Below are positions 55,765-64,000 of a stretch of 64,000 nucleotides of DNA, in pieces; the stretch's first letter is position 1; every line of letters starts with the position of its first letter. The notes beneath the pieces were generated by a model. The model saw only the letters and a list, made by a program, of their open reading frames with translations. It made no database searches and was not told where the DNA came from. This DNA is from an uncultured bacterium (lineage in GTDB: Bacteria; Pseudomonadota; Gammaproteobacteria; Burkholderiales; Burkholderiaceae_C), in the NCBI GenBank assembly GCA_903928495.1, contig CAIYQZ010000048.1, positions 124,001 to 188,000 on the forward strand, read 5' to 3'. A program made the position numbers and the translations under genes.

Positions 55765-56876
55765 GCCACCCCCAAACCTTGCCACGCTGGGCCGACGTGG
55801 TGGCCCTGCCGCTCATCAATCTGGCCGTGGCCTTGCTGGCAGCCGGAGCCGTGGTCGCGATGGTCGGGCAAAACCCGTCTGAGGTGCTGCAGGCGCTGGT
55901 TCACGGCGCGGTGGGCACCCCTCGCAACCTCAGTTACACGCTGTACTACGCCACCAGCTTTGTGTTCACGGGCCTGGCTGTGGCCGTGGCGTTCCACGGA
56001 GGCTTGTTCAACATCGGTGGCGAAGGGCAGGCCGTGCTCGGTGGACTGGGTGCGGGCTTGGTCGCGCTGTGGTGGTCTGCACATTTGCCCGCGTGGGTGA
56101 TGCTGCCGCTCATGGTGGGCGCGGCCGCGTTGTTTGGCATGGCCTGGGCCGCGGTGCCTGCGTATTTGCAGGCCTACCGGGGCAGCCACATCGTCATCAC
56201 CACCATCATGTTCAACTTTCTGGCGTCCACGCTGCTGGTGTACGTGCTGGTGAACTGGCTGAAGGCGCCGGGCTCGATGTCGGTGGAAAGCGCAACGTTT
56301 GCCGACTCGGCCAAGCTCCCCGGTGTGCACCACATGCTGGGCTGGCTGGGGGTGGAGTGGCCGTCATCGCCGTTGAACGCCAGTGTGCTGCTGGCCGTGG
56401 CAGCGGCGGTGGGCGTGTACCTGTTCCTGTTGCGCACCCGCGCGGGTTACCGGCTGCGCGCCGTCGGGTCCAGCGAAACCGCTGCGCAGTACGCAGGCAT
56501 TCATGCCAAGCGCCAGGTGCTGCTGGCCATGGCTGTGTCGGGAGCGCTGGCAGGAGGTGTTGGTGTGAACGAGGTGGCGGGCGTCGCTGGCCGGTTGATG
56601 CTCGACTTTGTGGCTGGTGCCGGTTTCACCGGCATTGCCGTGGCGCTGATGGGGCGCAACCACCCGGTGGGCATCGTGCTTGCCAGCCTGCTGTTTGGTG
56701 CCTTGTTCCAAGGGGGTGCCGAAGTGGCCTTCGAGGTGCAGGGCTTCACCCGCGACATGGTGGTCACGCTGCAAGGCTTCATCGTGCTGTTCTCGGGGGC
56801 CATGTCTTATGTGCTGGCGCCTGTGCTCGCACGTGCCGTGGTGCGGCTCGCGCGGCCGGAGGTGCCACATGGATGA
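55761..56876 (+). CDS. Nucleoside ABC transporter permease 1
   Basis: A 371-residue polytopic inner-membrane permease of the BPD-type sugar/nucleoside class (branched-chain-like superfamily). About ten membrane segments; GLFNIGGEGQAVLGGLGAG (about 80-98) and RAVGSSETAAQYAGI (about 231-245) are family signatures, the latter the coupling region for the ATPase. ATG 55761 overlaps the ATPase stop; an upstream frame is a shadow. The stop overlaps permease 2 by 8 bases. Confidence 0.92.
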   Translation: MSHPQTLPRWADVVALPLINLAVALLAAGAVVAMVGQNPSEVLQALVHGAVGTPRNLSYTLYYATSFVFTGLAVAVAFHGGLFNIGGEGQAVLGGLGAGLVALWWSAHLPAWVMLPLMVGAAALFGMAWAAVPAYLQAYRGSHIVITTIMFNFLASTLLVYVLVNWLKAPGSMSVESATFADSAKLPGVHHMLGWLGVEWPSSPLNASVLLAVAAAVGVYLFLLRTRAGYRLRAVGSSETAAQYAGIHAKRQVLLAMAVSGALAGGVGVNEVAGVAGRLMLDFVAGAGFTGIAVALMGRNHPVGIVLASLLFGALFQGGAEVAFEVQGFTRDMVVTLQGFIVLFSGAMSYVLAPVLARAVVRLARPEVPHG

Positions 56877-57840
56877 GGTATTGCTGGGCTCGCTGCTGGG
56901 CTCCACCCTGCGTGTGGCCACGCCGCTTCTGTTGTGCGCGCTGGCCGGGTTGCTGAGCGAGCGCAGTGGGGTGGTGGACATCGGCCTGGAAGGCAAGATG
57001 CTCTCAGCTGCCTTTGCCGCTGCAGCGGCAGGTGCTGCCACTGGCAGCCTGGGCTTGGCGCTGCTGGCCGGTTTGGGCGTGGCGGTGGTGCTGTCGTGGG
57101 TGCACGGGGTGGCCTGTGTCAGCCACAGCGGTGATCAGGTGGTGTCGGGTGTGGCGCTGAACATCATTGCCGCTGGCCTCACTGCCGTGCTGGGGGCCGC
57201 CTGGTTCCGCCAGGGCGGGCAGACACCGTCCTTGCCCGACAGTGTGCGCCTGGGTGCCGTGTTTCCCGATGCGGCCGCCGCCTTGCAGGGCGTGCCTTGG
57301 CTGGGTGCGTTGCTCGGGCAGGGCCTGCTCAGTCACAACGTGTTGGTGTATGCGGCGCTGTTGCTGGTGCCCACCGTGTGGTTTGTGTTGTGGCGCACGC
57401 GTTTTGGGCTGCGCTTGCGCGCCGTGGGTGAAAACCCCGCCATGGTCGAGGCAGCGGGTGTGTCGGTCACAGGCATGCGCTACGCGGCGCTCTGCCTCAA
57501 CGGCTTGCTGTGCGGGCTGGCGGGGTGTTACCTGGTCTTGGCGCAAAGCGCGTCGTTTGTGCCCAACATGACGGCAGGACGCGGCTTCATGGCACTGGCA
57601 GCGCTCATTTTTGGCAAGTGGCACCCGGTGGGTGCGCTGTGGGCCTGTTTGCTGTTTGGCTTTCTGGATGCCGTAGCCATTCGCCTGCAGGGTGTGGTCT
57701 TGCCCGTGGTGGGCGAGGTGCCGGTGCAGTGGGTACAGGCATTGCCCTACATCCTGACCGTGGTGTTGCTGGCAGGGTTCATCGGCAAAGCCGTGGCCCC
57801 CAAGGCTCTGGGCATTCCTTACGTGAAAGAACGCACATGA
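56869..57840 (+). CDS. Nucleoside ABC transporter permease 2
   Basis: A 323-residue permease, the second half of the importer. LLSERSGVVDIGLEGKML (residues 28-45) and RAVGENPAMVEAAGVSV (about 183-199) are typical. About eight to ten membrane segments. ATG 56869 overlaps permease 1, and the stop overlaps the cytidine deaminase gene by 4 bases, so uptake and degradation are translationally coupled. Confidence 0.92.
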   Translation: MDEVLLGSLLGSTLRVATPLLLCALAGLLSERSGVVDIGLEGKMLSAAFAAAAAGAATGSLGLALLAGLGVAVVLSWVHGVACVSHSGDQVVSGVALNIIAAGLTAVLGAAWFRQGGQTPSLPDSVRLGAVFPDAAAALQGVPWLGALLGQGLLSHNVLVYAALLLVPTVWFVLWRTRFGLRLRAVGENPAMVEAAGVSVTGMRYAALCLNGLLCGLAGCYLVLAQSASFVPNMTAGRGFMALAALIFGKWHPVGALWACLLFGFLDAVAIRLQGVVLPVVGEVPVQWVQALPYILTVVLLAGFIGKAVAPKALGIPYVKERT

Positions 57841-58280
57841 ACTTGTTTGTGGACGAGGCCGAGCAGGCTCTGGCCCAGCGCCTGTGGGCGCAGGCGCTGG
57901 CCGTGCAGGCACTGGCGCACGCGCCGTATTCCCGCTTCCATGTGGGCGCCGCCTTGGTGGACGACCAGGGGCACACTCACGCAGGCTGCAACGTGGAAAA
58001 CGCCGCCTACCCCGAAGGCGTGTGCGCCGAGGCAGGTGCCATCAGCGCCATGGTGGTCGCAGGCGGGCGGCGCATCCAAGGCATTCTGGTGGTGGGCACC
58101 GGGGCGCAATGGGTCACGCCATGTGGTGGCTGCCGCCAGAAAATCCGTGAATTTGCTGCGCCGCACACGCCGGTGTGGGTGGCCAACGCCGACCGCATTC
58201 AGGCCCGCCTGACGCTGGAGGCTTTGTTGCCCCACAGCTTTGGCCCCGACCATCTGTCACCCCCGAAAGACACCGCATGA
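57837..58280 (+). CDS. cdd: Cytidine deaminase
   Basis: A 147-residue homotetrameric-type zinc enzyme converting cytidine or deoxycytidine to uridine forms. YSRFHVGAALVDDQG (residues 31-45), NVENAAYPEGVCAEAGAI with the catalytic Cys-Ala-Glu, and TPCGGCRQKIREF with the two further zinc cysteines. Short form of the family, of normal length. Overlaps permease 2 and the phosphorylase gene by 4 bases each. Confidence 0.95.
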   Translation: MNLFVDEAEQALAQRLWAQALAVQALAHAPYSRFHVGAALVDDQGHTHAGCNVENAAYPEGVCAEAGAISAMVVAGGRRIQGILVVGTGAQWVTPCGGCRQKIREFAAPHTPVWVANADRIQARLTLEALLPHSFGPDHLSPPKDTA

Positions 58281-59080
58281 ACCTGTCTGCCCTCCAGGTG
58301 CTGCAACACCGCCTGCCCCAAGCTCACCCCCGCGTGGCGCTGGTGCTGGGTTCCGGCTGGGGCGGCGCGGTGGCCGCCCTGCTCGACCCGGTTCGTGTGC
58401 CGTATGCCGAGTTGCCAGGTTTCCCCGTGCCGAGCGTGCAAGGCCATGCCAGCGACCTGGTGTGGGGCCGCCTGGGCCCGCACGAGGTGGTGGTGCTGAC
58501 CGGTCGCAAACACACCTACGAAACGGGCGATGCCGCTGCCATGAAGCTGCCTCTGCGCACCCTGCGTGAATGGGGTTGTGAGGTGCTGGTGCAGACCAAC
58601 GCGGCCGGCAGCCTGCGCGCCGACATTCCGCCTGGCAGCCTGATGGTGCTGAGTGACCACCTCAACCTGCCCCAGCGCTCGCCGCTGGTGGGCGAGCCGG
58701 GCAATGACCGCTTCGTCAGCATGCTCGATGCCTACGACCCCGCCTTGCGTGCCCAGGCCTTGGCCGCCGCGCAGGCCTGTGGCAGCTCGTTGCACGAAGG
58801 GGTGTACGCCTGGTTTCTGGGCCCTCAGTTTGAAACCCCGGCCGAAATCCGCATGGCCCAGCGCCTGGGGGCCGATGCCGTGGGCATGAGCACGGTGCCC
58901 GAAACCATCATCGCCCGCCACCTGGGGTTGAAGGTGTTGGCCTTGTCGCTCATCACGAACATGGGCGCAGGCCTGTCGGCCGAGACCCTCAGCCACGCCC
59001 ACACCCTGGCCCAGGCGAATGCGGCGGGTGAGCGAGCCTCCCGCGTGTTGACCGCCGTTCTGGAGAACCTTTCATGGTGA
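58277..59080 (+). CDS. Purine nucleoside phosphorylase (trimeric class)
   Basis: A 267-residue PNP/MTAP-family enzyme that splits inosine and guanosine with phosphate into base and ribose 1-phosphate. VALVLGSGWGGAVAAL (residues 20-35), GRKHTYETGD, LVQTNAAGSLRADIPPGSL (about 108-126), the purine-binding loop GPQFETPAEIRMAQRLGADAVGMSTVPE in two segments, and LSLITNMGAG. ATG 58277 overlaps cdd by 4 bases. Its product feeds DeoB (ribose or deoxyribose 1-phosphate to the 5-phosphate). Confidence 0.93.
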   Translation: MNLSALQVLQHRLPQAHPRVALVLGSGWGGAVAALLDPVRVPYAELPGFPVPSVQGHASDLVWGRLGPHEVVVLTGRKHTYETGDAAAMKLPLRTLREWGCEVLVQTNAAGSLRADIPPGSLMVLSDHLNLPQRSPLVGEPGNDRFVSMLDAYDPALRAQALAAAQACGSSLHEGVYAWFLGPQFETPAEIRMAQRLGADAVGMSTVPETIIARHLGLKVLALSLITNMGAGLSAETLSHAHTLAQANAAGERASRVLTAVLENLSW

Positions 59081-59922
59081 ACGCCATGCCGCACCTTCCT
59101 GCCGCGCTGGACACCGCCACCCAGCGCCAACAGGCCGCCGCGACCGTCATGGCCTGCCTGGACCTGACCGATCTCAACTCTGGCAGCAACGAAGCTGCCA
59201 TCGATGCGCTGTGTGCCAAGGCGCGTGGCACGGTTGACCTGCCACCGGTGGCTGCCGTGTGTGTGTGGCCGCGCCTGGTGGTCCACGCCCGCCAGCAGTT
59301 GCCCTGGCACATTGGCGTGGCGGCGGTGGTCAACTTCCCGTCGGGCCAGCAAAGCCTGTCAGAGGTGCTGGCCGAGGTGGCGCAAATTGCCGAAAGCGGT
59401 GGCCAGGAGGTGGACTGTGTGTTGCCCTACCAGGCGCTGTGCGGCGTCGACGTGCCCGTGCCGGCCCTGGCCGCGGCCAACCAGTTGCTGCAAGCCGTGC
59501 GCCGCGCCAGCCCGGGTTTGTTGCTGAAGGTCATTCTGGAAACCGGCGAACTGCTCAGCTCAGAACGTGTGGCCCAACTCAGCCAGCTGGCGCTGGATGC
59601 GGGGGCCGATTTCATCAAAACCAGCACGGGCAAAACCCCACACGGGGCCAGCCTGCCCGCTGCCACCGCCATGCTGCAGGTGCTGCAGGCGCGGGGCCTG
59701 GCTTTGCCGCCGGGCGCATCGGCCGTGCTGGGTTTCAAACCCTCGGGCGGATTGCGCACCCTGGCCGATGTGTGGCCGTATGCCCTGGCGGTGCAACAGG
59801 CCTTGGGCCCTCACGCGGTCAACCCCCGACGCTTTCGCGTGGGTGCCAGCAGCCTGTGGGACGACTTGGCGGTGGTGCTGCGGGGCCAGGCCGCTGTCAC
59901 AGCGGGTGCGGGTGGGTATTGA
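59074..59922 (+). CDS. deoC: Deoxyribose-phosphate aldolase
   Basis: A 282-residue class I aldolase that cleaves deoxyribose 5-phosphate to acetaldehyde and glyceraldehyde 3-phosphate. CLDLTDLNSGSNEAAI (residues 29-44), AVVNFPSGQQS, VILETGELLS, and the Schiff-base Lys in DFIKTSTGKTPHGAS (about 185-199). Start ATG 59074 overlaps the phosphorylase by 7 bases. It resembles the DeoC branch with the longer N-terminus. A repeat copy follows before deoA. Confidence 0.94.
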   Translation: MVNAMPHLPAALDTATQRQQAAATVMACLDLTDLNSGSNEAAIDALCAKARGTVDLPPVAAVCVWPRLVVHARQQLPWHIGVAAVVNFPSGQQSLSEVLAEVAQIAESGGQEVDCVLPYQALCGVDVPVPALAAANQLLQAVRRASPGLLLKVILETGELLSSERVAQLSQLALDAGADFIKTSTGKTPHGASLPAATAMLQVLQARGLALPPGASAVLGFKPSGGLRTLADVWPYALAVQQALGPHAVNPRRFRVGASSLWDDLAVVLRGQAAVTAGAGGY

Positions 59923-59932
59923 GCCATCTTTT

Positions 59933-59992
59933 TCAATAGCTGTCAGCGCAATACCATCAAGCGCTGGGTGCCAATAATCCTTTAAAAATTTA
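59933..59992 (+). repeat. Dispersed repeat copy G, between deoC and deoA
   Basis: CAATAGCTGTCAGCG, CAATACCATCAAGCGCTGGG, TGCCAATAATCC and TTTAAAAATTT. It occupies most of the 88-base gap between deoC and deoA and resembles copies D and F most. Confidence 0.7.
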
Positions 59993-60010
59993 ACCAAACG
60001 GCTCCACCCC

Positions 60011-61354
60011 ATGCTGCTGCCCCAAGAAATCATCCGAGCCAAACGCGACGGCGCTGCGCTGGACGTGCCCCAGATACAGGCCTTTGTGCGCGGCCTTGTC
60101 GACGGCTCGTGGAGCGAGGGTCAGGCAGCGGCGCTGGCCATGGCCATCTTCTTCCGGGGCATGGATGGCCCGGAGCGTGTGGCCCTCACCCGCGCCATGA
60201 TGACCTCGGGCGACGTGCTCGAATGGGGAAGTGCCCACCTGGGCGGCCCCGTGCTCGACAAACATTCCACCGGTGGCGTGGGCGACAAGGTCAGCCTCAT
60301 GCTCGCGCCCTGGGTGGCAGCGTGTGGGGGCTATGTGCCCATGATTTCCGGCCGGGGCCTGGGTCACACCGGCGGCACGCTGGACAAGTTCGACAGCATT
60401 CCCGGTTATCAGACCGCCCCCAGCCTGGACTTGCTGCGCCGCACCGTGGCCCAGGTGGGCTGCGCCATCATCGGCCAGACGGCCGACCTCGCCCCGGCCG
60501 ACCGTCGGCTGTACGGCATCCGCGACGTGACGGCCACGGTCGAGTCGGTGCCGCTCATCACGGCCAGCATCCTGTCCAAAAAACTCGCTGCCGGGCTTCA
60601 AGGCCTGGTGATGGACGTGAAGGTGGGCAACGGGGCCTTTGCCGACAACCTGCCCATGGCGCTGGACCTGGCGCAATCGCTGGTCAGCGTGGCCGAGGGC
60701 GCGGGCCTTCCCACCCGCGCCTGGCTCACCGACATGAACCAGGTGCTGGGTCGCAGCTGCGGCAACGCGGTCGAAATACAAGAAGCGGTCGACTTCCTCA
60801 CCGGTGCCGATCGCGAGCCCCGCTTGTGGGAAGTCACCCGCGCCCTGGCCGCCGACATGCTGCTGCTGGGCGGGCTGGCCGCAGACGAAGCAGAGGCCTT
60901 TCAACAGCTGGACCGTGCACTCGACAGCGGTGCGGCCGCCGAGCGCTTCGAACGCATGGTGCAGGCTTTGGGCGGCCCGGCCGATTTCTTGGCCAGCAGC
61001 CGCCAGCACCTGCCCGCTGCACCGGTGTGGCTGGACGTGCCCGTGCCCCGCGCCGGCTGGGTGTCGGCCGTGCGCACCCGCGACGTGGGTGTGGCCGTCA
61101 TCGAGCTGGGCGGTGGGCGCCGAAAAGCCTCCGACACGGTGGACCACGCTGTGGGCTACACCGGCCTGTACACCATCGGCCAGCGCCTGGATGCGGGCGA
61201 CCGTCTGGCCACCGTTCACGCGCGCGATGCCGCATCGGCCGAGCGTGCTGCCCGCGCCTTGCTGGCTGCGGTGACGGTGTCTGACGAGCCTTGTGCCGCA
61301 CAACCCGTGCTGGTGCAAAAAATCAGTGGCTCTGCCACGGGGGTGGCCACATGA
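60011..61354 (+). CDS. deoA: Thymidine phosphorylase
   Basis: A 447-residue pyrimidine phosphorylase that converts thymidine or deoxyuridine to base and deoxyribose 1-phosphate. [19 protein letters not shown] (residues 79-97), [20 protein letters not shown] (about 114-133), [19 protein letters not shown], and the C-terminal barrel/sandwich domain with [16 protein letters not shown]. All motifs of the family are intact. Overlaps deoB by 4 bases. Confidence 0.96.
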   Translation: MLLPQEIIRAKRDGAALDVPQIQAFVRGLVDGSWSEGQAAALAMAIFFRGMDGPERVALTRAMMTSGDVLEWGSAHLGGPVLDKHSTGGVGDKVSLMLAPWVAACGGYVPMISGRGLGHTGGTLDKFDSIPGYQTAPSLDLLRRTVAQVGCAIIGQTADLAPADRRLYGIRDVTATVESVPLITASILSKKLAAGLQGLVMDVKVGNGAFADNLPMALDLAQSLVSVAEGAGLPTRAWLTDMNQVLGRSCGNAVEIQEAVDFLTGADREPRLWEVTRALAADMLLLGGLAADEAEAFQQLDRALDSGAAAERFERMVQALGGPADFLASSRQHLPAAPVWLDVPVPRAGWVSAVRTRDVGVAVIELGGGRRKASDTVDHAVGYTGLYTIGQRLDAGDRLATVHARDAASAERAARALLAAVTVSDEPCAAQPVLVQKISGSATGVAT

Positions 61355-62604
61355 CCCGTGCCGTTGTGCTGGTGCTCGATTCTTTCGGCCTGGGCGCCAC
61401 GCCCGATGCCGCCCAGTTTGGCGACGTGGGGGCCAACACGTTTGGCCACATCGCCGCTTGGCGGGCAGCCCAAGGCCGACCGCTGCACTTGCCCCATCTC
61501 ATGGCATTGGGGTTGGGCCACGCCGCCCAGGCCGCCAGCGGTGAATGGCCTGCAGGGTTGGCCCCGGTGAGGCCGCCCACCGGCGGAGTGGCTTACAGCG
61601 CGGCCTGCGAAGCCAGCCGGGGCAAAGACACCCCCAGCGGTCATTGGGAAATGATGGGCTGCCCTGTGCCGTTTGACTGGGGGTATTTCCCCACCGAAGC
61701 GACCCTGTCCGCTCAGCCTGTGGGCGCGCAAGCGGGTGACCACATCGGCGTGTTCCCGGCCGGTTTGATGGAGGACTGGTACCGCGCCTGTGGCCTGCAA
61801 GGCAGCCTGTGCAATGGCCACGCCAGCGGCACCGAAGTCATTGACCGCCTGGGCGACGAACATTTGCGCACCGGCTGGCCCATTTGTTACACCAGTGCCG
61901 ACAGTGTGTTTCAGGTGGCCGCGCACGAAACCGCGTTTGGCCTGGATCGGCTGTACGCCATTTGCGAAGCCGCCAAGCCCATTTTCGACAAGGCGCACAT
62001 CGCCCGCGTCATCGCTCGCCCCTTCGTGGGGGGCGAAGGCGAGCCCTATCGGCGCACCGGCCACCGACGCGACCTGACCACCCCGCCCCCCGGCGAGACC
62101 CTTCTGGACCGCTTGCTGGCCCAGGGACGCCAGGTGCACGCGGTGGGCAAAATTCCGGACATTTTTGCCCACCGGGGCATCAGCTACGCCTACAAGGGTG
62201 ACGGCAACGCTGCGTTGTGCGAAGCCACCTTGCAAGCACTGACCGCATGCCCAGACGGTGGAATGGTGTTTGCCAACCTGGTGGACTTTGACATGTTGTA
62301 TGGCCACCGTCGCGACGTGGCCGGTTACGCCCAGGCGTTGGAGGCCCTCGATGCGTGGCTGCCCCGCTTGCAAGCGGCGCTGCAGCCCGGCGACCTGTTG
62401 CTGTTGACGGCAGACCACGGTTGCGACCCCACCTGGCCAGGTTCTGACCACACCCGTGAACACGTGCCCCAACTGTTCAGCGGCCCGGCCTGCCCGCCGC
62501 TGGGGGGGCTTCCTGTCAGCCCCAGTTTTGCTGACATGGGGCAGACCTTGGCCAAGCACCTGGCTGTGGGTCGGTTGGCGCACGGTGAGCCTTGCTGGGT
62601 CTGA
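61351..62604 (+). CDS. deoB: Phosphopentomutase
   Basis: A 417-residue alkaline-phosphatase-superfamily enzyme that converts deoxyribose or ribose 1-phosphate to the 5-phosphate. [17 protein letters not shown] (residues 4-20) has the first metal Asp, [13 protein letters not shown] (about 91-103) the phosphoryl Thr, [16 protein letters not shown] and [24 protein letters not shown] the further ligands. ATG 61351 chosen over an upstream in-frame Met at 61291. It closes the nucleoside operon, whose end is marked by the hairpin at 62629. Confidence 0.95.
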   Translation: MTRAVVLVLDSFGLGATPDAAQFGDVGANTFGHIAAWRAAQGRPLHLPHLMALGLGHAAQAASGEWPAGLAPVRPPTGGVAYSAACEASRGKDTPSGHWEMMGCPVPFDWGYFPTEATLSAQPVGAQAGDHIGVFPAGLMEDWYRACGLQGSLCNGHASGTEVIDRLGDEHLRTGWPICYTSADSVFQVAAHETAFGLDRLYAICEAAKPIFDKAHIARVIARPFVGGEGEPYRRTGHRRDLTTPPPGETLLDRLLAQGRQVHAVGKIPDIFAHRGISYAYKGDGNAALCEATLQALTACPDGGMVFANLVDFDMLYGHRRDVAGYAQALEALDAWLPRLQAALQPGDLLLLTADHGCDPTWPGSDHTREHVPQLFSGPACPPLGGLPVSPSFADMGQTLAKHLAVGRLAHGEPCWV

Positions 62605-62628
62605 CGGCTCCCTTTTGATGACACCATG

Positions 62629-62655
62629 AAAAACGGCCCCTGATGAGGGGCCGTT
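62629..62655 (-). terminator. Terminator between deoB and the H1-like gene
   Basis: A perfect 10-base stem: AACGGCCCCT (62632-62641) with AGGGGCCGTT (62646-62655), 4-base loop. Read on the minus strand it ends in five T (62633-62629), fitting termination of the H1-like gene; for deoB it lacks a long T-run but may still act from both sides. Confidence 0.85.
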
Positions 62656-62678
62656 GACGCCGGGTGTCTGTCCCGCTG

Positions 62679-63359
62679 TCAGGGCTTGGCCGATGTGGGG
62701 AAGGGCCAGGCCGCGTGCGGATTCAGGGTGGTTTGTGCGGCAGCTGCCTTCTTGGAGGGCGCAGCTTTCTTTGCCGGTGCCGCTTTCTTTGCGGGCGCAG
62801 CCTTGGCTGCTGGTGCGGCCTTGGCCGGTGCAGCTTTCACGGGGGCTGCTGGTTTGGCAGCTTTGGCTGGTGCTTTTGCAGGTGCTTTTGCGGGGGCGGC
62901 GGCTTTGGGTGCTGCGGGGGCTTTTTTCGCAGCAGCTTTCGGAGCTGCCTTGGCTACAGGATTTGCAGCCGCGGCTTTTTTGGCCGGTGCTTTGGTGGCT
63001 ACAGGCGCAGCTTTCTTGGCAGGTGCGGCTTTCTTGGCTGGGGCAGCCTTGGGTGCAGGTGCGGCCTTCTTCGCTGCGACCTTGGCAGCAGGCTTTGCTG
63101 CGGCTGCCTTCTTGGCTGGGGCTGCAGACTTCACGGCCACAGGCTTGGCGGCGGCTTTGGGAGCGGCCTTTGCAGCGGGTTTTGCAGCGGGTTTTGCCGC
63201 CGTTTTGGCTGCTGGCTTCGCTGCTGCTTTGGCCGCTGGTTTGGCGGCAGCAGGCGCTGGGGCTGCTGCGGCTTTTTTCACGGGAGCCGCTTTGGCGGGT
63301 GCCACGGTTTTTGTCGCGGGGGCTGCCTTTTTGGCTGCCGGTTTTTTCGCAGTTGCCAT
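62679..63359 (-). CDS. Histone H1-like Ala/Lys/Pro-rich protein
   Basis: 226 residues, start ATG 63359 with AGGAGA just upstream (on the minus strand). Nearly the whole protein is repeated AAPAKKAAPAK-type units with very few acidic or aromatic residues, ending in TLNPHAAWPFPTSAKP. This matches the histone H1-like proteins of Bordetella and Burkholderiales (BpH1/AlgP type), which bind DNA and compact the nucleoid. The repeat structure makes length variation between strains likely. A terminator follows at 62629. Confidence 0.88.
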   Translation of the reverse strand: MATAKKPAAKKAAPATKTVAPAKAAPVKKAAAAPAPAAAKPAAKAAAKPAAKTAAKPAAKPAAKAAPKAAAKPVAVKSAAPAKKAAAAKPAAKVAAKKAAPAPKAAPAKKAAPAKKAAPVATKAPAKKAAAANPVAKAAPKAAAKKAPAAPKAAAPAKAPAKAPAKAAKPAAPVKAAPAKAAPAAKAAPAKKAAPAKKAAPSKKAAAAQTTLNPHAAWPFPTSAKP

Positions 63360-63602
63360 CTGGTTATCTCCTGGGGTGGGTTGCAAAGAACGTCTCTGTG
63401 AAAGCCAAGGGGTGTAGAGACGATTCAGTGCACCGCAAACCCCGGTTGTGCAACCGGCATGGCGCTGCGGAGCGCTGAATGGGGGACGCGCCCGAACCAC
63501 CTGCCGCCGTCGGCCCTGCACCGCTTGAGCGGTGGTTGGGGGCAGGCAAGTGGGTGGGGCGCATGTGTGGATTGATGGCGGTGGCGCGTGGTGGCTGTTG
63601 GT
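63360..63602 (-). other. Gap between nrdB and the H1-like gene with two hairpins
   Basis: 243 bases without a recognisable gene. Two perfect short hairpins: CCGGTTG (63442-63448) with CAACCGG (63451-63457), and CACCGCT (63519-63525) with AGCGGTG (63528-63534), each with a 2-base loop. Neither has a T-run. They may mark the 3' end of the nrdB transcript; the promoter of the H1-like gene should also lie here but no clear boxes were found. Confidence 0.5.
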
Positions 63603-64000
63603 TCAGTCCCAAGACAGGGCACCGCCCGACTGGTACTCGATCACGCGCGTTTCGAAGAAGTTGCGTTCCTTCTTCAGGTCGATCATTTCGCTCATCCAGG
63701 GGAAGGGGTTTTCCTCATTCGGAAACAGCGCTTCCAGCCCAATTTGTGTGGCTCGCCGGTTGGCGATGTAACGCAGGTAACCCTTGAACATGGAGGCATT
63801 CATGCCCAGCACGCCACGTGGCATGGTGTCTTCGGCGTACTGGTATTCCAGTTCCACGGCCTTGGTGAACAGGTCTTTGATTTCGGCCTTGAACTCTGCC
63901 GTCCACAGGTGGGGGTTTTCGAGCTTGAGCTGGTTGATCAGGTCAATGCCGAAGTTGCAGTGCATGGACTCGTCGCGCAGGATGTACTGGTACTGCTCTG
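63603..64000 (-). CDS. nrdB: Class Ia ribonucleotide reductase beta subunit, C-terminal part
   Basis: The frame is open to the window edge at 64000, so only the last 131 or so residues are visible (stop at 63603). NrdB carries the diiron-tyrosyl radical that starts ribonucleotide reduction. The visible segment [19 protein letters not shown] contains the iron-binding Glu and His, and the protein ends in [18 protein letters not shown], the C-terminal tail that docks to NrdA. Coding runs leftward, toward the H1-like gene, which is in the same orientation. Confidence 0.96.
   Translation of the reverse strand, partial: EQYQYILRDESMHCNFGIDLINQLKLENPHLWTAEFKAEIKDLFTKAVELEYQYAEDTMPRGVLGMNASMFKGYLRYIANRRATQIGLEALFPNEENPFPWMSEMIDLKKERNFFETRVIEYQSGGALSWD

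Overview
The window looks like chromosomal DNA of a betaproteobacterium of the order Burkholderiales, most probably family Comamonadaceae. The signs are high GC, the order dksA - STAS-domain protein - hslVU - complete mraZ-to-lpxC division and cell-wall cluster, the mpl - tlpA - accBC - prmA - DUF3426 block, and an Ala/Lys/Pro-rich histone H1-like gene next to class I ribonucleotide reductase. The family is inferred from gene content and protein character; no database search was run. Coding density is very high: no stretch over 300 bases lacks a gene, and most neighbours overlap by 4 to 11 bases. No tRNA, rRNA, insertion sequence, prophage or CRISPR array was seen.

Layout. 1-7.6 kb: end of a hotdog thioesterase-like gene, a thiolase, a GFA-family protein, the 23S rRNA methyltransferase RlmI, a His-rich CobW GTPase, DksA with a long low-complexity N-terminus, and a 600-residue STAS-domain protein. 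7.7-9.7 kb: hslVU protease with a terminator. 9.8-28.3 kb: the dcw cluster (mraZ, rsmH, ftsL, ftsI, murE, murF, mraY, murD, ftsW, murG, murC, ddlB, ftsQ, ftsA, ftsZ, lpxC), preceded by GTG repeats at 10-base spacing that fit an MraZ operator. 28.3-29.7 kb: a 58-residue membrane protein and a beta-lactamase-fold hydrolase. 29.7-37.2 kb, minus strand: ruvC, a CdsA/PlsC-type lipid pair, mtgA, aroE, a TonB-like protein, an RNase II/R-family nuclease and a YqiA-type hydrolase. 37.2-42.6 kb: rodA, a beta-hydroxyacid dehydrogenase, tldD, and an aroG-type DAHP synthase behind an aromatic-rich leader peptide and an attenuator. 42.6-49.1 kb: mpl on the minus strand, then a conserved hypothetical, tlpA-like, accB, accC, prmA and a zinc-ribbon protein. 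49.1-62.6 kb: a nucleoside uptake and salvage locus. 62.6-64 kb: histone H1-like gene and the 3' part of nrdB.

The nucleoside locus is built around one divergent promoter region with a 12-base LacI-type palindrome (52059-52070). Leftward it reads adenosine deaminase, pseudouridine kinase (interrupted by an in-frame TAG) and pseudouridine-5'-phosphate glycosidase. Rightward it reads a BMP-type nucleoside-binding lipoprotein-family protein, a LacI regulator, an ABC ATPase, two permeases, cytidine deaminase, purine nucleoside phosphorylase, deoC, deoA and deoB. Together these would import nucleosides, deaminate or phosphorolyse them, and pass the sugar to glycolysis.

Three things deserve most attention: (1) the aroG leader, where an 8-base element is an exact copy of the terminator's 3' arm, giving mutually exclusive hairpins; (2) a dispersed repeat of about 50 bases with at least seven diverged copies, three of them inside rlmI, murG and aroE as translated sequence; (3) the nonsense codon in the pseudouridine kinase while its partner psuG stays intact.
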